A stretch of DNA of 64,000 nucleotides from Amoebophrya sp. A120 (taxonomy: Eukaryota; Sar; Dinophyceae; Syndiniales; Amoebophryaceae). The stretch lies in NCBI GenBank assembly GCA_905178155.1, contig CAJINV010000002.1:5079709-5143708 (forward strand), written 5' to 3'. Of this stretch, positions 1 through 11,101 are shown one piece after another (the first letter of the stretch is position 1; each line of letters starts with the position of its first letter). Below the pieces are notes generated by a model. The model was given only the letters and a program-made list of their open reading frames with translations. It ran no database searches and was not told the origin of the DNA. The position numbers were made by a program, and so were the translations under genes.

Positions 1-197
1 CTTTATTGCACATAGAAAAACAAGAACAACGATAAGCACATCTTTCGTTGGCAGCAAGCAGCCCATGGAGTTGCAACCGGCTATAAGTGGTCTTTGTGCT
101 GGGTCGATGTTCTGTCTGCCTTTTTTGCAACACCACAAATTGAATTCTTGTCATTGCTGGCTACTATTTTCTATTTGATACGACGGTTCTGGACGGC

Positions 198-3100
198 ATG
201 GATTTAAAAGATGGGGAGTTTATTGCGAACACGGTAGAAGCGGCTTTACTAGACGACGACGCGCAAACCTTCGTCGTCGAATTTGACAATCAAGTCATCG
301 GGTAAGTACAAGCGTAAATTTGTTTTTACTTGGTGTCGCAATTATAGGAGTTTGAAACAAGTTGTGCCGGCGGCAATAGAGGTCGCCGTCGGAAGAATCG
401 CTGTCCGTATGTGGAACAAGGGGCTGCTAAAACAAATTTTGTGTGAGGACAAATAGTGAAAAGTATTCATCAACATCAGGACGAAACAAAGAACACAGTG
501 ACTTGTTTTCATCTGAGGTGGAAATGCAAATGAATCACAGATGTTGAATTCAATTTATCCGTCTGCAACTACAGCGTCGTCGGGAGCTCCTTGGTGAAAG
601 ACGACTATTTAGAGACGCTCCGCTGCGTGTACCAAGTAGACCGGGCGGTCAATTCGCCAGAGTACAATTCCTTTGCGTTTGTGGACTTTTTCCTCGTGAA
701 CCCCATCTTTGACATTTTCCGACGGAAGATCCTCCACCTCTGCCAGCTGATCGCCGGCAACACGGTCTTTTTGTACGAGGCGCCTATCCAGTGCAAATAT
801 CTGTGTCTGGGTCTGGAAGAAGTGCAGAAGCAAGAGGACAAAGCTTGCTCTAGTTCATGCAACACGTAATTTTCATCGTGTCAACCACCCTGAGCATCAC
901 AAGTTGCACTGTTCCAGGCCCAGACATCACATTGGCAATGCATAGCGCAGCTCACCACGCAAATCACAGACGACCCGATCGAGGACCATGCGGGCTCCGT
1001 GCACTCCGGCAGCCCACTATGAAAGTGCACAGCGCGCTCTTTTTTCTCATTTGTCATGCAAAATGTCTAAACTTCGTCTTCGACTTCCCATCCGGGCCGT
1101 TTGGCCGTGTTTGCATGACAAGTTCATCTGGCAGCCCAAACTGGACTACAGTCCCGGCTTAGATTTGTCATGCATGAGCTGTTTTTTGGAGGTTGTTTGT
1201 CTTGCAGTTGCTAGACTGCACCGTTCGAAAAATGAGACTGGAGGGGGACTAGTTGTGCACGGTCATATTCCCACACCGAGGGCAAAGGCAGTCCCTTCGA
1301 GGAGGGATCTCTATCCCGGCAGATGTCCAGCGCGGCGCCCTTATGTCAGTGTACAACCACTCCCCGGAGGACTCCTCTCACTTGTATAAAGAACATTCGG
1401 GGAAAAAATAAATGCCGAGTCCAGTCTGAGGTCCAGATAAGTAGGTGGACGGGCTTGCATGTCATGCGGAAGCTGCAGTTTGTATGTCGATAGAAAAATT
1501 GTCCTTCGAACGAAAGGGATTTAGGGGGGATTGATTGTCCATTCTCATATCCCTTTGCCCCGGAGTTGCCGACCGGCATGTCAAAAAAGGAGTTGATTGC
1601 GTTGAAGAAAAAGCAGGAGGTATCCAGGAAAAAAACTGTGTAAGTGTAACTGTGTAGGAAAAGCAGCATCACAAATTACCTTTGCATTACAGGGAAAGTC
1701 TGTCATGCGCAGCTAGTACGTGGAAACACGTATGAAAGTAGCGTATGACGCAGATCCAGCATGACAAGTATAACAGTTTTGCACCTTCCGCATCACAGAT
1801 TTACACTCACATACTTTTTTTCTTGCATAGGAGGCGGAAGCGGCCGAGGCGGCAAAGGCCGCGAAGAAGGAACTGGATTCCCTGGAGCGAAAGGGCTACA
1901 AGCAACTGGTCGACAAAGACGGCAACCTGCTCCCGCTGTCAACCATAGTCAAGGAAATGACGCCCATTCCACCCAGAAATTCTCCCAGCCTAATGGTCAC
2001 GCACCACGGCGGCCAGTCGCCGAGCTCCCCTTCGGCAAAGGCAAAGGTATGACATTTGATTTTTTTCAAACTCTATAAGGGCTTGGGTTGATTTATTGTC
2101 GGTGTGTTTCACTACTGTATTTATCGAACGATCATTGTAGACCAGGACTCTGCTGCTTGTGTCTGTGGTGGTGGTGCTCTCTGTGCATATTGATGCTGCA
2201 GCGACTGTCATGTGGGAGTGGGCGCTGCACCAGCAGCGCGATGCAATCTAAGTTTAGAGATCATTTGTGTTCGTCAACAACGAGAAATTCAAGGGTTTTC
2301 TACTGCGATTAAGATTTCAGTACTGTAAAAATAAATTCAGCCACACTCCTTCGCTTCTCTGCCGGTGGAGCCACAGCAGCAGCAGGTAGACGCGGAGAAG
2401 CGGGAAAAAATGCGAAAACTGGCGGAGAAGAACGGGCTGTCATTATTGGCCAGGCCGCGACTGTCCGCACCGAAACGGGACGTGAACGCGCGAATAGTAG
2501 TGGTCGGCGCGAGCCACACGGGTCTCAGTTTTTTGTTGTCGCTGCTGCTGCCAAATTACCAGCACCTGCAGTTCAACAGTTTAACGCTCGTCGCGCCGGA
2601 ATTGAAGTAAGATTTTTGTTGATGTGGGAGTCAGTTTGATGTGGCATGATGGGTTCGCTAGTTTTGTTCTTTGTCGCCTGAACTGTGTTTGTCTTCTTTT
2701 CCCGTTCAGAGGGAGCTCTTCACCTTCGCAAGTGAGCAGTGGACATCTTCTTGAACGTAAAAAGAAAATTCCAAAAACACAGCCCAATATCGGGAGTGTC
2801 GTTGAGTCCGAGCTTGCGGCCGCTGATATCCCGCAGAAAAAAGCGAGCATGCCACATCGATAGCTGTAAGATGCAAGGAGAAACACATTTTACAAAAATA
2901 TTTCTTTATGGTTTGGCCCATAGCGGGGGCGTGTCGGTGATGTAAGACACATCGTTTTTTTTTTGCGTGTGTGCTGTTGCATTTTTTGCCTTTGCTACTG
3001 CTAGCTTTTTTCTGCGCCATAGCGGAACGAAATTGATCCGGTGCTGCTCCGTAGACTCAAAGCGGACGTTCGGGTATATCCAACAGAAAAGTTGTACCCG

Positions 3101-6100
3101 CTCCCGCACACGAGAAAAAATTGCCTTGCGGATTTTGGTTTTACAAAAAGGCTCTTTGACAGTTCTGCATGGGAATAAACGCATCACAAACTGTATTTCG
3201 CAGGGCAGCGCATCAAGAGAGATTGTCTCCCTTGTCGTGCTCGTCTCCGCATTACAGAGCTTTCAGTGACACGACCGTAAGTAGCAACGCAAGAAGTGTA
3301 TGTTCTTTTCTGTGTGATAGGGTAAAAGTTTTGCGAGACCGCGTGCGGTACCAAATGTAAAAATGTCTGGGTCTGGAAGAATGCGCGATTTCTCATGTAG
3401 CTTTTCCATGACCCATGAAGCCTGGAATGCAGGACCTAGCATGACAGATTCTGTGCGATCTCTCTCATGCCTATCCTGCGTGAGAAACTCCCTCCCGACT
3501 TGGTTAAAACTGGATGACTTTGGGTAATCATGCAACACAGATTTTTGCATGCTTCGGATTTAGCATGACAAGCTGCATTCTTCCAGACCCAGACATTTTT
3601 ACATTTGATATGAGGGAAATTGACCGGGCGCAGAGAGCGCTGGTGCTGGAGGGCGACAAGGCGAGTTTGCTGCCCTACGACTTCCTCGTGCTCACACCTG
3701 GTCTGCAGGTACTTCGGTTTTTCAGTATTTTGTCAACCACGACATTTTCAACAAGGCGTGGACCGTTTTGCCATGCGAAGCTCGGAAACAATCAAGAAAC
3801 ACACAAAATTTGATAAACCCCATCCTCCAGGACTGCACACTGTCCGCAGATCAGATCCAGCTCCGATCCTTATCCGGGGGAAATTTGATGCCAGTGTCTG
3901 AGTTGATAGAAGGGGAAAAAAAATTGAACACACACTCGCGGTCATGCACTTTTACCCGAAATGTCTAATATAAATGGCTGCATGCGGCGCATCGAATTTT
4001 TGTTTTTCTAACAGTAAAACGAGTGAGTCTCGGTGGCTAGGCAAAGTAGGCGTGCAGTCATTGGTCTTTTATGAGCACGTGGGTGGACGACCAGCACCTG
4101 CAAGCAGGGTAGGAAGCATGACAGGTTGATGTAGTTGACCGCATTTTTTATCATTTTTTTCCTTTTTCTATACCGTGTAGACCCTGGTGGCAGCACTATT
4201 TCCTTCCATAGTCCTACGGGTTCAATAAGTCTGCCGTTTGGCAAATCGAAACGGCGGACATCAAGGCCAAGGCGCTCCAGAGGAAAAAGGAGGAGGCGCA
4301 GAAGGAGAAGGAAGCGGAGGAGCAGGCCAAGCTGGCCGAAAATAAGAAGCCCCGATCCGCGGCGGCGAGGCGGTCGAGTAACCAGTCCCAGGCCGAGGAG
4401 ATGCAGCTTGCAAACCAAAAGGCCGCGGAGGAGAAGGCCCGAGAGGAAGAGGCCATGCTAGACTATGCATTGCAAATATCGTCTCTGCTGGGCTTGGAAG
4501 ATTTTTCAGAATGTAATATTCATTCATGTGTTGCTTCCTTTGCCTTTCTGTACGTCCACGTGCATTGAGCCGCAAAACAAGTGCCGCATGTTTTGCCAGT
4601 AACACAGGTTTTCTTGCAACTCCTTTGCATGCGAGTCTGTGATGCTGATAAGTACTAGGCCATGCATTTTTCTAGACTTTGCGGGGCAACATGCTAGACT
4701 GCCTGTATGAAGAGAAACAGACCCTCCAGGAGGCATGCTTGCTTGCAGTGGATACAGAAGCGACCCGACCGATCTTCGACCCGGAGACCGAACCGGCGAC
4801 GCTGAACGGCGTGCTGAGTGTGGGGGATCCACGCTTAGGCGACTTTTTCGCAGAATCCGGCACGTTTGTTATCAAAAGGAAAAATCCCCCCTCCCCATAT
4901 CAAAACGAAATCTCTGATGCTGGATTTGAGTACACAAATCAGCTTTGTTTTGCAGGAAAGCATTGCAGTCAGATCCCCAGGCTAGGTAGGGGCGTATGCG
5001 TCTAGTTGGTCAGCATGGCAAGCGGCTCCCCTTTAGGCCCAACAGCATGACAAAGCGCTTCCGTAATGGGGCGGAAGCTTCTGCCCTTGTTTTCTTATTC
5101 TTGCAAAACAAATGCGATTTGTGACCTCAAATCAGCAACGCAAATTTTCGGAAGCATGCCGTTTCAATATGGGGAGGGGCGATTTTTCCTCTCAATATTT
5201 GTGAAAGCGCTGATCTGGAACCCGCTCACGCAGATTTGCGTGTACGGCAATTCTATCAACTGCAAAAATGTCTGGGTCTGGAAGATTAGAACTTGTCATG
5301 CTAAATCTAAATGATGCAAAAATCTGTGTTGCGTGAGTGCCAAAAGCTGTCCGCTTTTGACCAAGTTGAGAGGGAGTTTCTCATGCAGGAAAGGCATGAT
5401 AGAGACCTCAAAGAATCTGTCATGCTGGGTCTCGCATTCTAGACCTCGTGGGTCACGGAAAACCTGCATCACAAATCTGTTATGACAGACCTCGTGGGTC
5501 ACAAATTCTAGACCTCGTGGGTCACGGAAAACCTGTTATGACAAGTCGGATTTAACCTTTCTCAGGTTAAATCCGCATTACAAATTAAGCACTTAAGGCA
5601 AATAAGCACTTCGTAAGAAAAAAGCACCTCGTTTGTGTAACAGATTTCCCTTCGTAAGACATAAGCACTTCGTAAAACGTATCGCAATTGCCCTCGTAGA
5701 AATACCAAGCAGATACTACAACAGACTAGCAGCGTGCGGGGGGAGACCAATGTGGTCTCCCCCCACCCGCTGTGACTCTTAAAAAACACACCAGGGAACT
5801 TCTTTTTTTCCAGCAGAGGCTGGTCGTGGGTTGTGGGGATGAGAAATAGAAGCAATATGCTAGCACGATTTGAAGTCAGACGTAAGCTCTTTAAGATTTC
5901 CGCTTCGCTTTATTTCAGTTTTACAGCACAGACTAGCAACTAGATACAGACTAACAGGCACTAAGTTCAGAAGAAAACACTACGAAGAGCGAAGATCTGC
6001 CTGCTAGCGCGGACATACGACACGCACGCGGGGGAGGAGGGGGAAAACGCAAGCGAAGCGAGAACAAGACGCGCAGCACAATGTGCTGGAGCAGAGGACG

Positions 6101-8579
6101 AGAGCAGATAGTAAGAATATCAAAACAAGATGAAAAGCGCACGCATACACGCGCACTGCTTAACTGTGTGAAAGGTGTCGGCCCTGTTTGACCTGCTGCG
6201 GCAGGCAGGTGAATTCGTAGAACTGCTTCACATGTTAAGTAACGCACACCGGCCTCCTAGTTTTAGTGATGAGTTTATATGCGTCAACAGAGCGGGGCCC
6301 AATCAAAAAAAAAAAAAAAAAACCTGCATCACAAATCTTGCATTCTTCCAGACCCAGACATTTTTACTTTCGATAAATTCGCTGGAGGTGTACACGGTCA
6401 TCCAAGGCTTGCTGGTCAGAAAAGTTCCGGCTTCCAAAATACTACTGGTGCAACCGACACAGACGGAAGCCAGCTCTAGCAGCTCGTCGAGCAGTTCCTC
6501 CTCTCAACAGCAGCTCCCGCCACCGGAAATTCTCGAGAAAATTGAGCAACAGCTTGAGAAGAAAAAGATCCGGATTTGTAATATCCAGTGTAAATAAATT
6601 AACGTAAGTACCCACAGCCCCATAGTCACGATCTGCAAGACAAATCTGCAATCTGTAGGAGCTGCGGGTGGTAACGGGGCCCCCGCAGGATAGTCGTATG
6701 TAAAGAGCTTGGCCGCATCGGTAAGCCACTTGCAGCTTGTAGTCTTGCATAGAATTATTGTCGTGAGGCAAAGTGACGAAAGGCCAGGAGAGAATGTGTC
6801 TCATGTAACAAGTTGCTGCGCATAAGTTCCTTGGGGTCGTTGTGGACACTACGGTTTTTTAGCACGTGATATGAAAGAATCACACGCTCAAGCGACTAGA
6901 AAAGGACGGACGGGACCGATTGAGTTCGATCGTGTTCATATGCAAAGGAAAAAGTTTACAAGTAGAGTTGCGCACTGTAGAAGACAAACAAGAAGAAGTG
7001 TTGCAGGACAAACAAGACAGACAACCTCTACCATGCCCGGAGTGCTTGCGAGTCTCGTTGCATGCGTGCATTTCATTTTTACGGGCTTCGCATGGCAAAC
7101 GTTCTTTGTCGTGCAGAGCTGCAAGAAGTTTGTGTTGCTAAATTTGCATACAAGTGTGCAACTGTAAATACGCTTTTTGTCTAGGATAGGTCACCAACGA
7201 GGCGAACCACGAGGAGGTCGCGTTTAGTTGCCGAATACTGCTCACCGCGGACAAACTGGACGTGGATCCCGACATTTTCCATGCGCTACACAGCAACGGC
7301 TTGGTGTTTGACGGGGCACTGATAGTAGACCACGCTTTCCAGACCACCGATAGCAGGATATTCGCGGCAGGGCCACTGGCGGAGTTCTCCAGAAGTGCAC
7401 AGAGCAGTTACGTGCACGACCGCCAGCTACTAAGACACGATGGGTACTATCGTCATTTTTAATGAATTTTGTATAATGTGCTTCTTTCGTAAAACAAAGC
7501 GGTTTGAGATCCGATCTATTCACTGGACCCGATTTCGTCTTTATGAAACCGCCCCTCACGCTGACCGTTCCCATGCAACGTGCGCTGTATTTTTTTTTCA
7601 TTTTTGCGGCCTTTTTCGCTTTGAGTTTGAGCAGGCAACGATCATTTGCCAAGCTGCTGGCGTAGCTATTCCACACGTGAAAATAAGAAAACAAAGAACT
7701 ACGCAACAAATCGTATGAAAAATCCTCTGCAGCTACAACGGTATGGAGCTTGGGCAGCACTTGGCTGAGGCCATTTTGAGTAAAGCAGAGATTTACGACG
7801 CGGAGGAGGAAGCGGCAGCGGCCAGCAAGGACTTTACCTACCAAACGCTGCAGATGCCAATATACCGGGCGGGGCTGTTGCCGGGGAATCTGCGCTACTA
7901 CTGCGTCAGGTGTCCGAAGAACGTACTGCAGGCGAGGAAGGAGAAGCAAGTAAAGCACATGCTGACCGACACGTTGTCTCTGGACAGCGAAAGCGGGCAC
8001 TTCTGCAAGATCACGTACTGTCAATTATGAGACGATTAAAAAGCTGTTTCTGCTTCTGGATTCTTGCAGCGTTCCGTTCATAGTAGAAAGACTTTTTGGG
8101 ATTTCTGTTTTTACCTCAATTCTTGTCATACATGTGCCATTCATTCTGGAGGTGGACTGACATAAAAACAAATTATTTCTCTGAATAAAACTCCAAGGTG
8201 CACGGGCAGCACCGTGACGGAATTTCTCTACCTGGGGTACCAGGAGCTCCATCGCCACGCACTGTTCCACCTGGTGGGGCGAAATATTTCCTTTTTGAAC
8301 GGCCTGGAGCAAAGATACGCGAGCGCTGATGGGGCAAACAGTTTCGACCTCGTGGAGTTTCTCACCGACTCATGGACGCACGCGTTTTACCATGACGACT
8401 TCTACGAGGTTTTTGTCACGCAGGCAAAGAAGGAAAATTGGGACGAGAAAAAAATGAAGGACAAGCTGCTCGACTACCTTACCAAGTGCGCGGACTTGCA
8501 GAAGATTTCCTCCTACTACATACCCGGGAAAACGGACGTCGGCATGAGCCTCGGCACCGTCGGGACGCTTGATAACTGA
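198..8579 (+). CDS. CFAP61: CFAP61-like axonemal protein, 5' incomplete, multi-exon
   Basis: The product resembles cilia- and flagella-associated protein 61, part of the calmodulin- and spoke-associated complex at radial spokes. The first visible exons (about 198-301, 575-796) encode a GNAT-like segment. Exon 2341-2606 carries a dinucleotide-fold motif, IVVVGASHTGLSFLLSL. Later exons give LPYDFLVLTPGLQ (about 3616-3708), a Lys/Glu-rich coiled coil (about 4214-4464), ICVYGNSLEVYTVIQGLLV across an intron at 5254-6380, and FAAGPLAEFSR (about 7355-7390), which matches the family C-terminal half. The last exon ends with TGA at 8577-8579. Introns are a mix of GT-AG (302-574, 2047-2340) and introner elements (797-942, 1018-1274, about 1638-1830, 3349-3615, 4465-4700, 4870-5202, 5254-6380). 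The ATG at 198 may be internal, because the family has more N-terminal sequence. Exons near 2860-3260 and 3709-4213 are not resolved. Confidence 0.8.
797..942 (+). mobile_element. Introner, family A (short copy), intron of CFAP61
   Basis: It starts AATATCTGTGTCTGGGTCTG and its 3' end contains the inverted counterpart CCAGGCCCAGACATCACATT. TGCA occurs at both edges. Removing it joins the codons as I-Q-C-I-A-Q-L in frame. At 146 bp it is shorter than the other family A copies. Confidence 0.7.
1018..1274 (+). mobile_element. Introner-like intron of CFAP61
   Basis: The terminal inverted repeats are TATGAAAGTGCAC and GTGCACGGTCATA. CCCAC is duplicated at 1013-1017 and 1270-1274. Removal joins SGSPH to RGQRQSLRGGISIPADV in frame. 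There is no GT-AG pair at the repeat-defined ends. Confidence 0.7.
1638..1830 (+). mobile_element. Introner-like intron, family E, in CFAP61
   Basis: The 5' end AAAAAAACTGTGTAAGTGTA pairs with the 3' end CACTCACATACTTTTTTTCT. AGG lies on both sides. It separates exons that read KKKQEVSR and EAEAAEAAKAAKK. A similar element lies in WDR33 at about 61074-61279. Confidence 0.6.
3349..3615 (+). mobile_element. Introner, family A, inverted copy, in CFAP61
   Basis: The ends are ACCAAATGTAAAAATGTCTG and its complement near CAGACATTTTTACATTTGAT. The target duplication is imperfect (TGCGG at 3344-3348, TGAGG at 3611-3615). Removal reads KVLRDRVR-EIDRAQRALVL in frame. Length is 267 bp. The interior is the reverse complement of the copy at 52418-52684, at roughly 90% identity by eye. 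Confidence 0.85.
4465..4700 (+). mobile_element. Intron with 10-bp flanking repeat in CFAP61
   Basis: ATGCTAGACT is repeated exactly at 4455-4464 and 4691-4700. Removing the segment plus one copy joins EEEAMLD to CLYEEKQTLQE in frame. Terminal inverted repeats are weak, so this may be an old introner or an unrelated insertion. Confidence 0.65.
4870..5202 (+). mobile_element. Introner, family B, inverted copy, in CFAP61
   Basis: The termini are AAAAGGAAAAATCCCCCCTC and its near complement ending GGGCGATTTTTCCTCTCAAT. TTTGT is duplicated at 4865-4869 and 5198-5202. Removal joins ESGTFV to KALIWNPL in frame. The interior is the reverse complement of the copies at 15903, 46812 and 60350. Confidence 0.85.
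5254..6380 (+). mobile_element. Introner, family A, carrying a nested retroposon, in CFAP61
   Basis: The termini are ATCAACTGCAAAAATGTCTG and CAGACATTTTTACTTTCGAT, with AATTC duplicated at 5249-5253 and 6376-6380. Removal joins VYGNS to LEVYTV in frame. Its 1127 bp equals 267 bp, a standard family A length, plus an 842-bp insertion and its 18-bp target duplication. Confidence 0.85.
5479..6320 (+). mobile_element. Poly(A)-tailed retroposon nested in an introner
   Basis: The insert ends in an A run (6305-6320) and is flanked by exact 18-bp copies of AACCTGCATCACAAATCT at 5461-5478 and 6321-6338. A poly(A) tail with long target duplications is the signature of LINE-driven retroposition. No reverse transcriptase is encoded, so it is non-autonomous. 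The last 176 bp (about 6147-6322) recur at 42830-43005. A hairpin of 11 bp stem and 5 nt loop lies at 5738-5764. Confidence 0.8.
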
Positions 8580-10665
8580 ACCAGCTCTGGCGTAGGTTCA
8601 GGAAGGAATTTTACATCTAACGAATGATAAAGAAATAGCTCCAGTTTGTTTGCAGAGTTTGAACAGAACATATAGCAGAGAATCAATAAGAAGAAGTGTC
8701 ATATTAATGACTCTTCTTCTTGCATTCTGTAGTGATCAACACTGCCACAACGTCGTTGTGGCGCACTCTCTTCTGCGTTTGTGGCAGGGAAGAAACCACG
8801 CTCGCAAACGTTATGTTGGTGGAGACGAAATTACGAGCAGTTTCCTTCTTTTGATCCAGCACAGGGCGCAACAGTGTGCTGCGCAGAGCGAGACAGTAGC
8901 AGAGAAAATTATTTATTTTGACAGCAACAGAAACAATAGCAGAAAAGACAAAGAGAACCTTTTTGAGTATACTTATTTTTCACAGCAGAGTCGTCCGCTC
9001 AACACCCTTTGCGGCATTACCGCGAAGGAGAGGTTGAGAGTCGAAGCTTTTACGATAGATATGATCAGACCACAGGCAAGTCTCATTCTTCTAGCTTTGA
9101 AGAATGCATCTTAAGTTATGCGTTGCAGACTTGTAGATCGCAAAGGTAAAAAATCTGTGGCATTTTGCACTTGCTGCATTGCTCTTGCAGCAGGGTCTCA
9201 ATATGATGCCGGCAAGCAGACTTATTTACGCTACAGTGAATCTTCACGCTTATCTTTTTATCCTATGAGCCTAGAAAATTGCCAATTGAGTACAGTTCTT
9301 CGCGCTCCTTGCAGCCAGAGGTTATTTGTTAATGTTTTATCAGGTGTGCCGAAAATGAGGTATCGATATCGTAGATGACTTAGTAGAAGCAAGCCTCGCC
9401 GGGTAGGATGGTGAGCAGCACGGCTGCTACCGGCTCATCCTACCCCAATCACAAATGCAAATGTAAATTTTGTTTGACATGTAAATATTGTGGTATTGTT
9501 ATATGAATGTGCGTGCACCAAAAGCAAATCCAAAAATGCGTTGTACCATAGTTGCTAGGACTATTTGCACTGGCTGTCGCTGTAGCACCCGGAAGTCGTG
9601 GCTGTACCCAAATCCAAGCGTCAATGAAGCCAACATCTCGCAAGAAGTAGAAGAGCGAGCGATGCTGCAGCAGGACGTGCTAAAAAAAAGGACGAAAGAG
9701 TGCAATAGAACCAGTCGCGTTCGACACCACGACGAGTTTCATGTGTGTTCGAATTCGTTCGCTTTTGTAGCAAGGGTATACAGGACATCAGTTGCAGTTC
9801 GTTCCTAATAAAATGGCGGAGACCTGTTCCCCCCTCGTAAGTATCGCTGAAACGCAAAAGTATAGTTCGAAACACTGCACCGGCATTCAGCAGTCGCACA
9901 AGACTTCTGACCTGTCCAAACGGAAGGCAAATCGTAACAAGTAAGTTGGACCAGGTTCAAAATCAGATTGTTTGTAAACTGGAATTCGTTCATCTTCGTC
10001 TCATCTGCCGGATTCTAAATGCTCACTTCGTGTAGGAGTCGTGCGGGATAAGTTAAGTACCTACTTACTGGATTGCGCAAGCACGACTCTGACGCCGGCA
10101 CTCGTGATGGGACGCAAGGGCCCTCGTTTGGTGAAAGTATAATCTCTCACGTGCGCTTTCCCATCTTCGTAATCGCAACCGTAAAAGTCTCCAGATGTTG
10201 AAGATCTCCGCGCGCGTAGACGTCCAGCGCAATTCGTAATCGTCAATGTGTAATGGATAAGTCACAGGTGACGACTTGGGCTGTAGTTGAAAAGCGTAGG
10301 GATACTCGTGCAATTTCGTTCAGCCTCAAAAATATGCCATTTCGTCGAACGACGTTGAATCAGCGGATTATGGTGAAGTAGGAGGAGGCAATTCCAGAAT
10401 TAAAGTTTGCTGGTTCATCTTTGGACTGAACGATAATTTCTAGACCCGCGTACTACACTCCACTAATTTGAAGTAAAACAGTTCCTCCTCGTTTTTTCGT
10501 GCTGTCTACTCGTATTTTAACAACGAGGTTTGGCTCCACTGATACGGTCAGCTACAGTTTCTCAGCTACAGTTTCTTGTTTGTTTCTCGTGAGTGTGAAG
10601 CAAGAACGTACAAAAAGTGTCGCTCGCTAGACGATTTGTAAAATTGTCGATCAAGTACGCAAAAC
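8580..10665. other. Intergenic DNA
   Basis: No recognisable gene. A + strand frame stays open from 8707 (ATG; codes MTLLLAFCSDQHC...) to 9114, and after one TAA runs on to 9378. It has no homology I can name and could be chance or a decayed gene. A compound hairpin lies at 9401-9445. Confidence 0.5.
9401..9445. other. Compound hairpin
   Basis: GGGTAGGATG plus GAGC at 9401-9415 pairs with GCTCATCCTACCC at 9433-9445, with a small bulge. Inside it AGCAGC pairs with GCTGCT around an ACG loop. It follows the open frame that ends at 9378. It could be a structured RNA or 3' end signal. Confidence 0.45.
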
Positions 10666-11101
10666 ATGCCGAAGAAGCTGCCAGCCATCGCCGCCGCGAC
10701 CTGCCTCCTCGGGGGGGGGGGGGCGTGTTGCGGCGCTGCAGAAGACGGCCACGAACACCCGTGTCTGGGAAGGGAATGAACAGCACGGGCAGGTGCGCCG
10801 CGCTCGTGCGCAGAAGGGGAAAGCGGTAGCAGCGCACCAGACCAAAAAGGAAAAAGCTCGCGCGGAGAAGGCGGAAGAAAGCCACCAGTCCAAGAAGAAG
10901 AAGCAACAGTGGGCTGATTCGATCCCCGGGGAGGCGGAGTTCGACCATGCGGTCGATCCGATTTTCGGTTGGCTTCATGTGAACATCATTAGGCCGATGC
11001 GGCAATTTTTGGAACAACATTCACGGGGAACATCGGAACCAACGTCAACGGGAAACGCCCCGAAAATCGAAAAAGAAGTCGTCGAACCATCGTCGAAGTA
11101 G
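10666..11101 (+). CDS. Small Lys-rich protein with frameshift at a G13 run
   Basis: ATG at 10666 opens MPKKLPAIAAATCLLGGGG, which has a short hydrophobic stretch that could be a weak signal peptide. A run of 13 G at 10711-10723 then shifts the frame. In the +1 frame the reading continues as RVAALQKTATNTRVWEG, a Lys/Glu/Gln-rich middle, then WADSIPGEAEFDHAVDPIF and a stop at 11099-11101. With 12 or 15 G the whole would be one open frame of about 145 codons. I do not recognise the family. The mismatch could be a homopolymer sequencing error, a real mutation or slippage. Confidence 0.45.

Noticed and set aside
5561-5855. Possible gene inside the CFAP61 intron
   Set aside because: It lies wholly inside the nested poly(A) retroposon and has no domain.
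7242-8024. 260-codon open frame on the - strand
   Set aside because: It lies antisense to CFAP61 exons whose + frame has clear homology.
8707-9378. Secreted-looking open frame interrupted by one stop
   Set aside because: No homology, no splice signals and weak coding composition; kept only as a note on the intergenic region.
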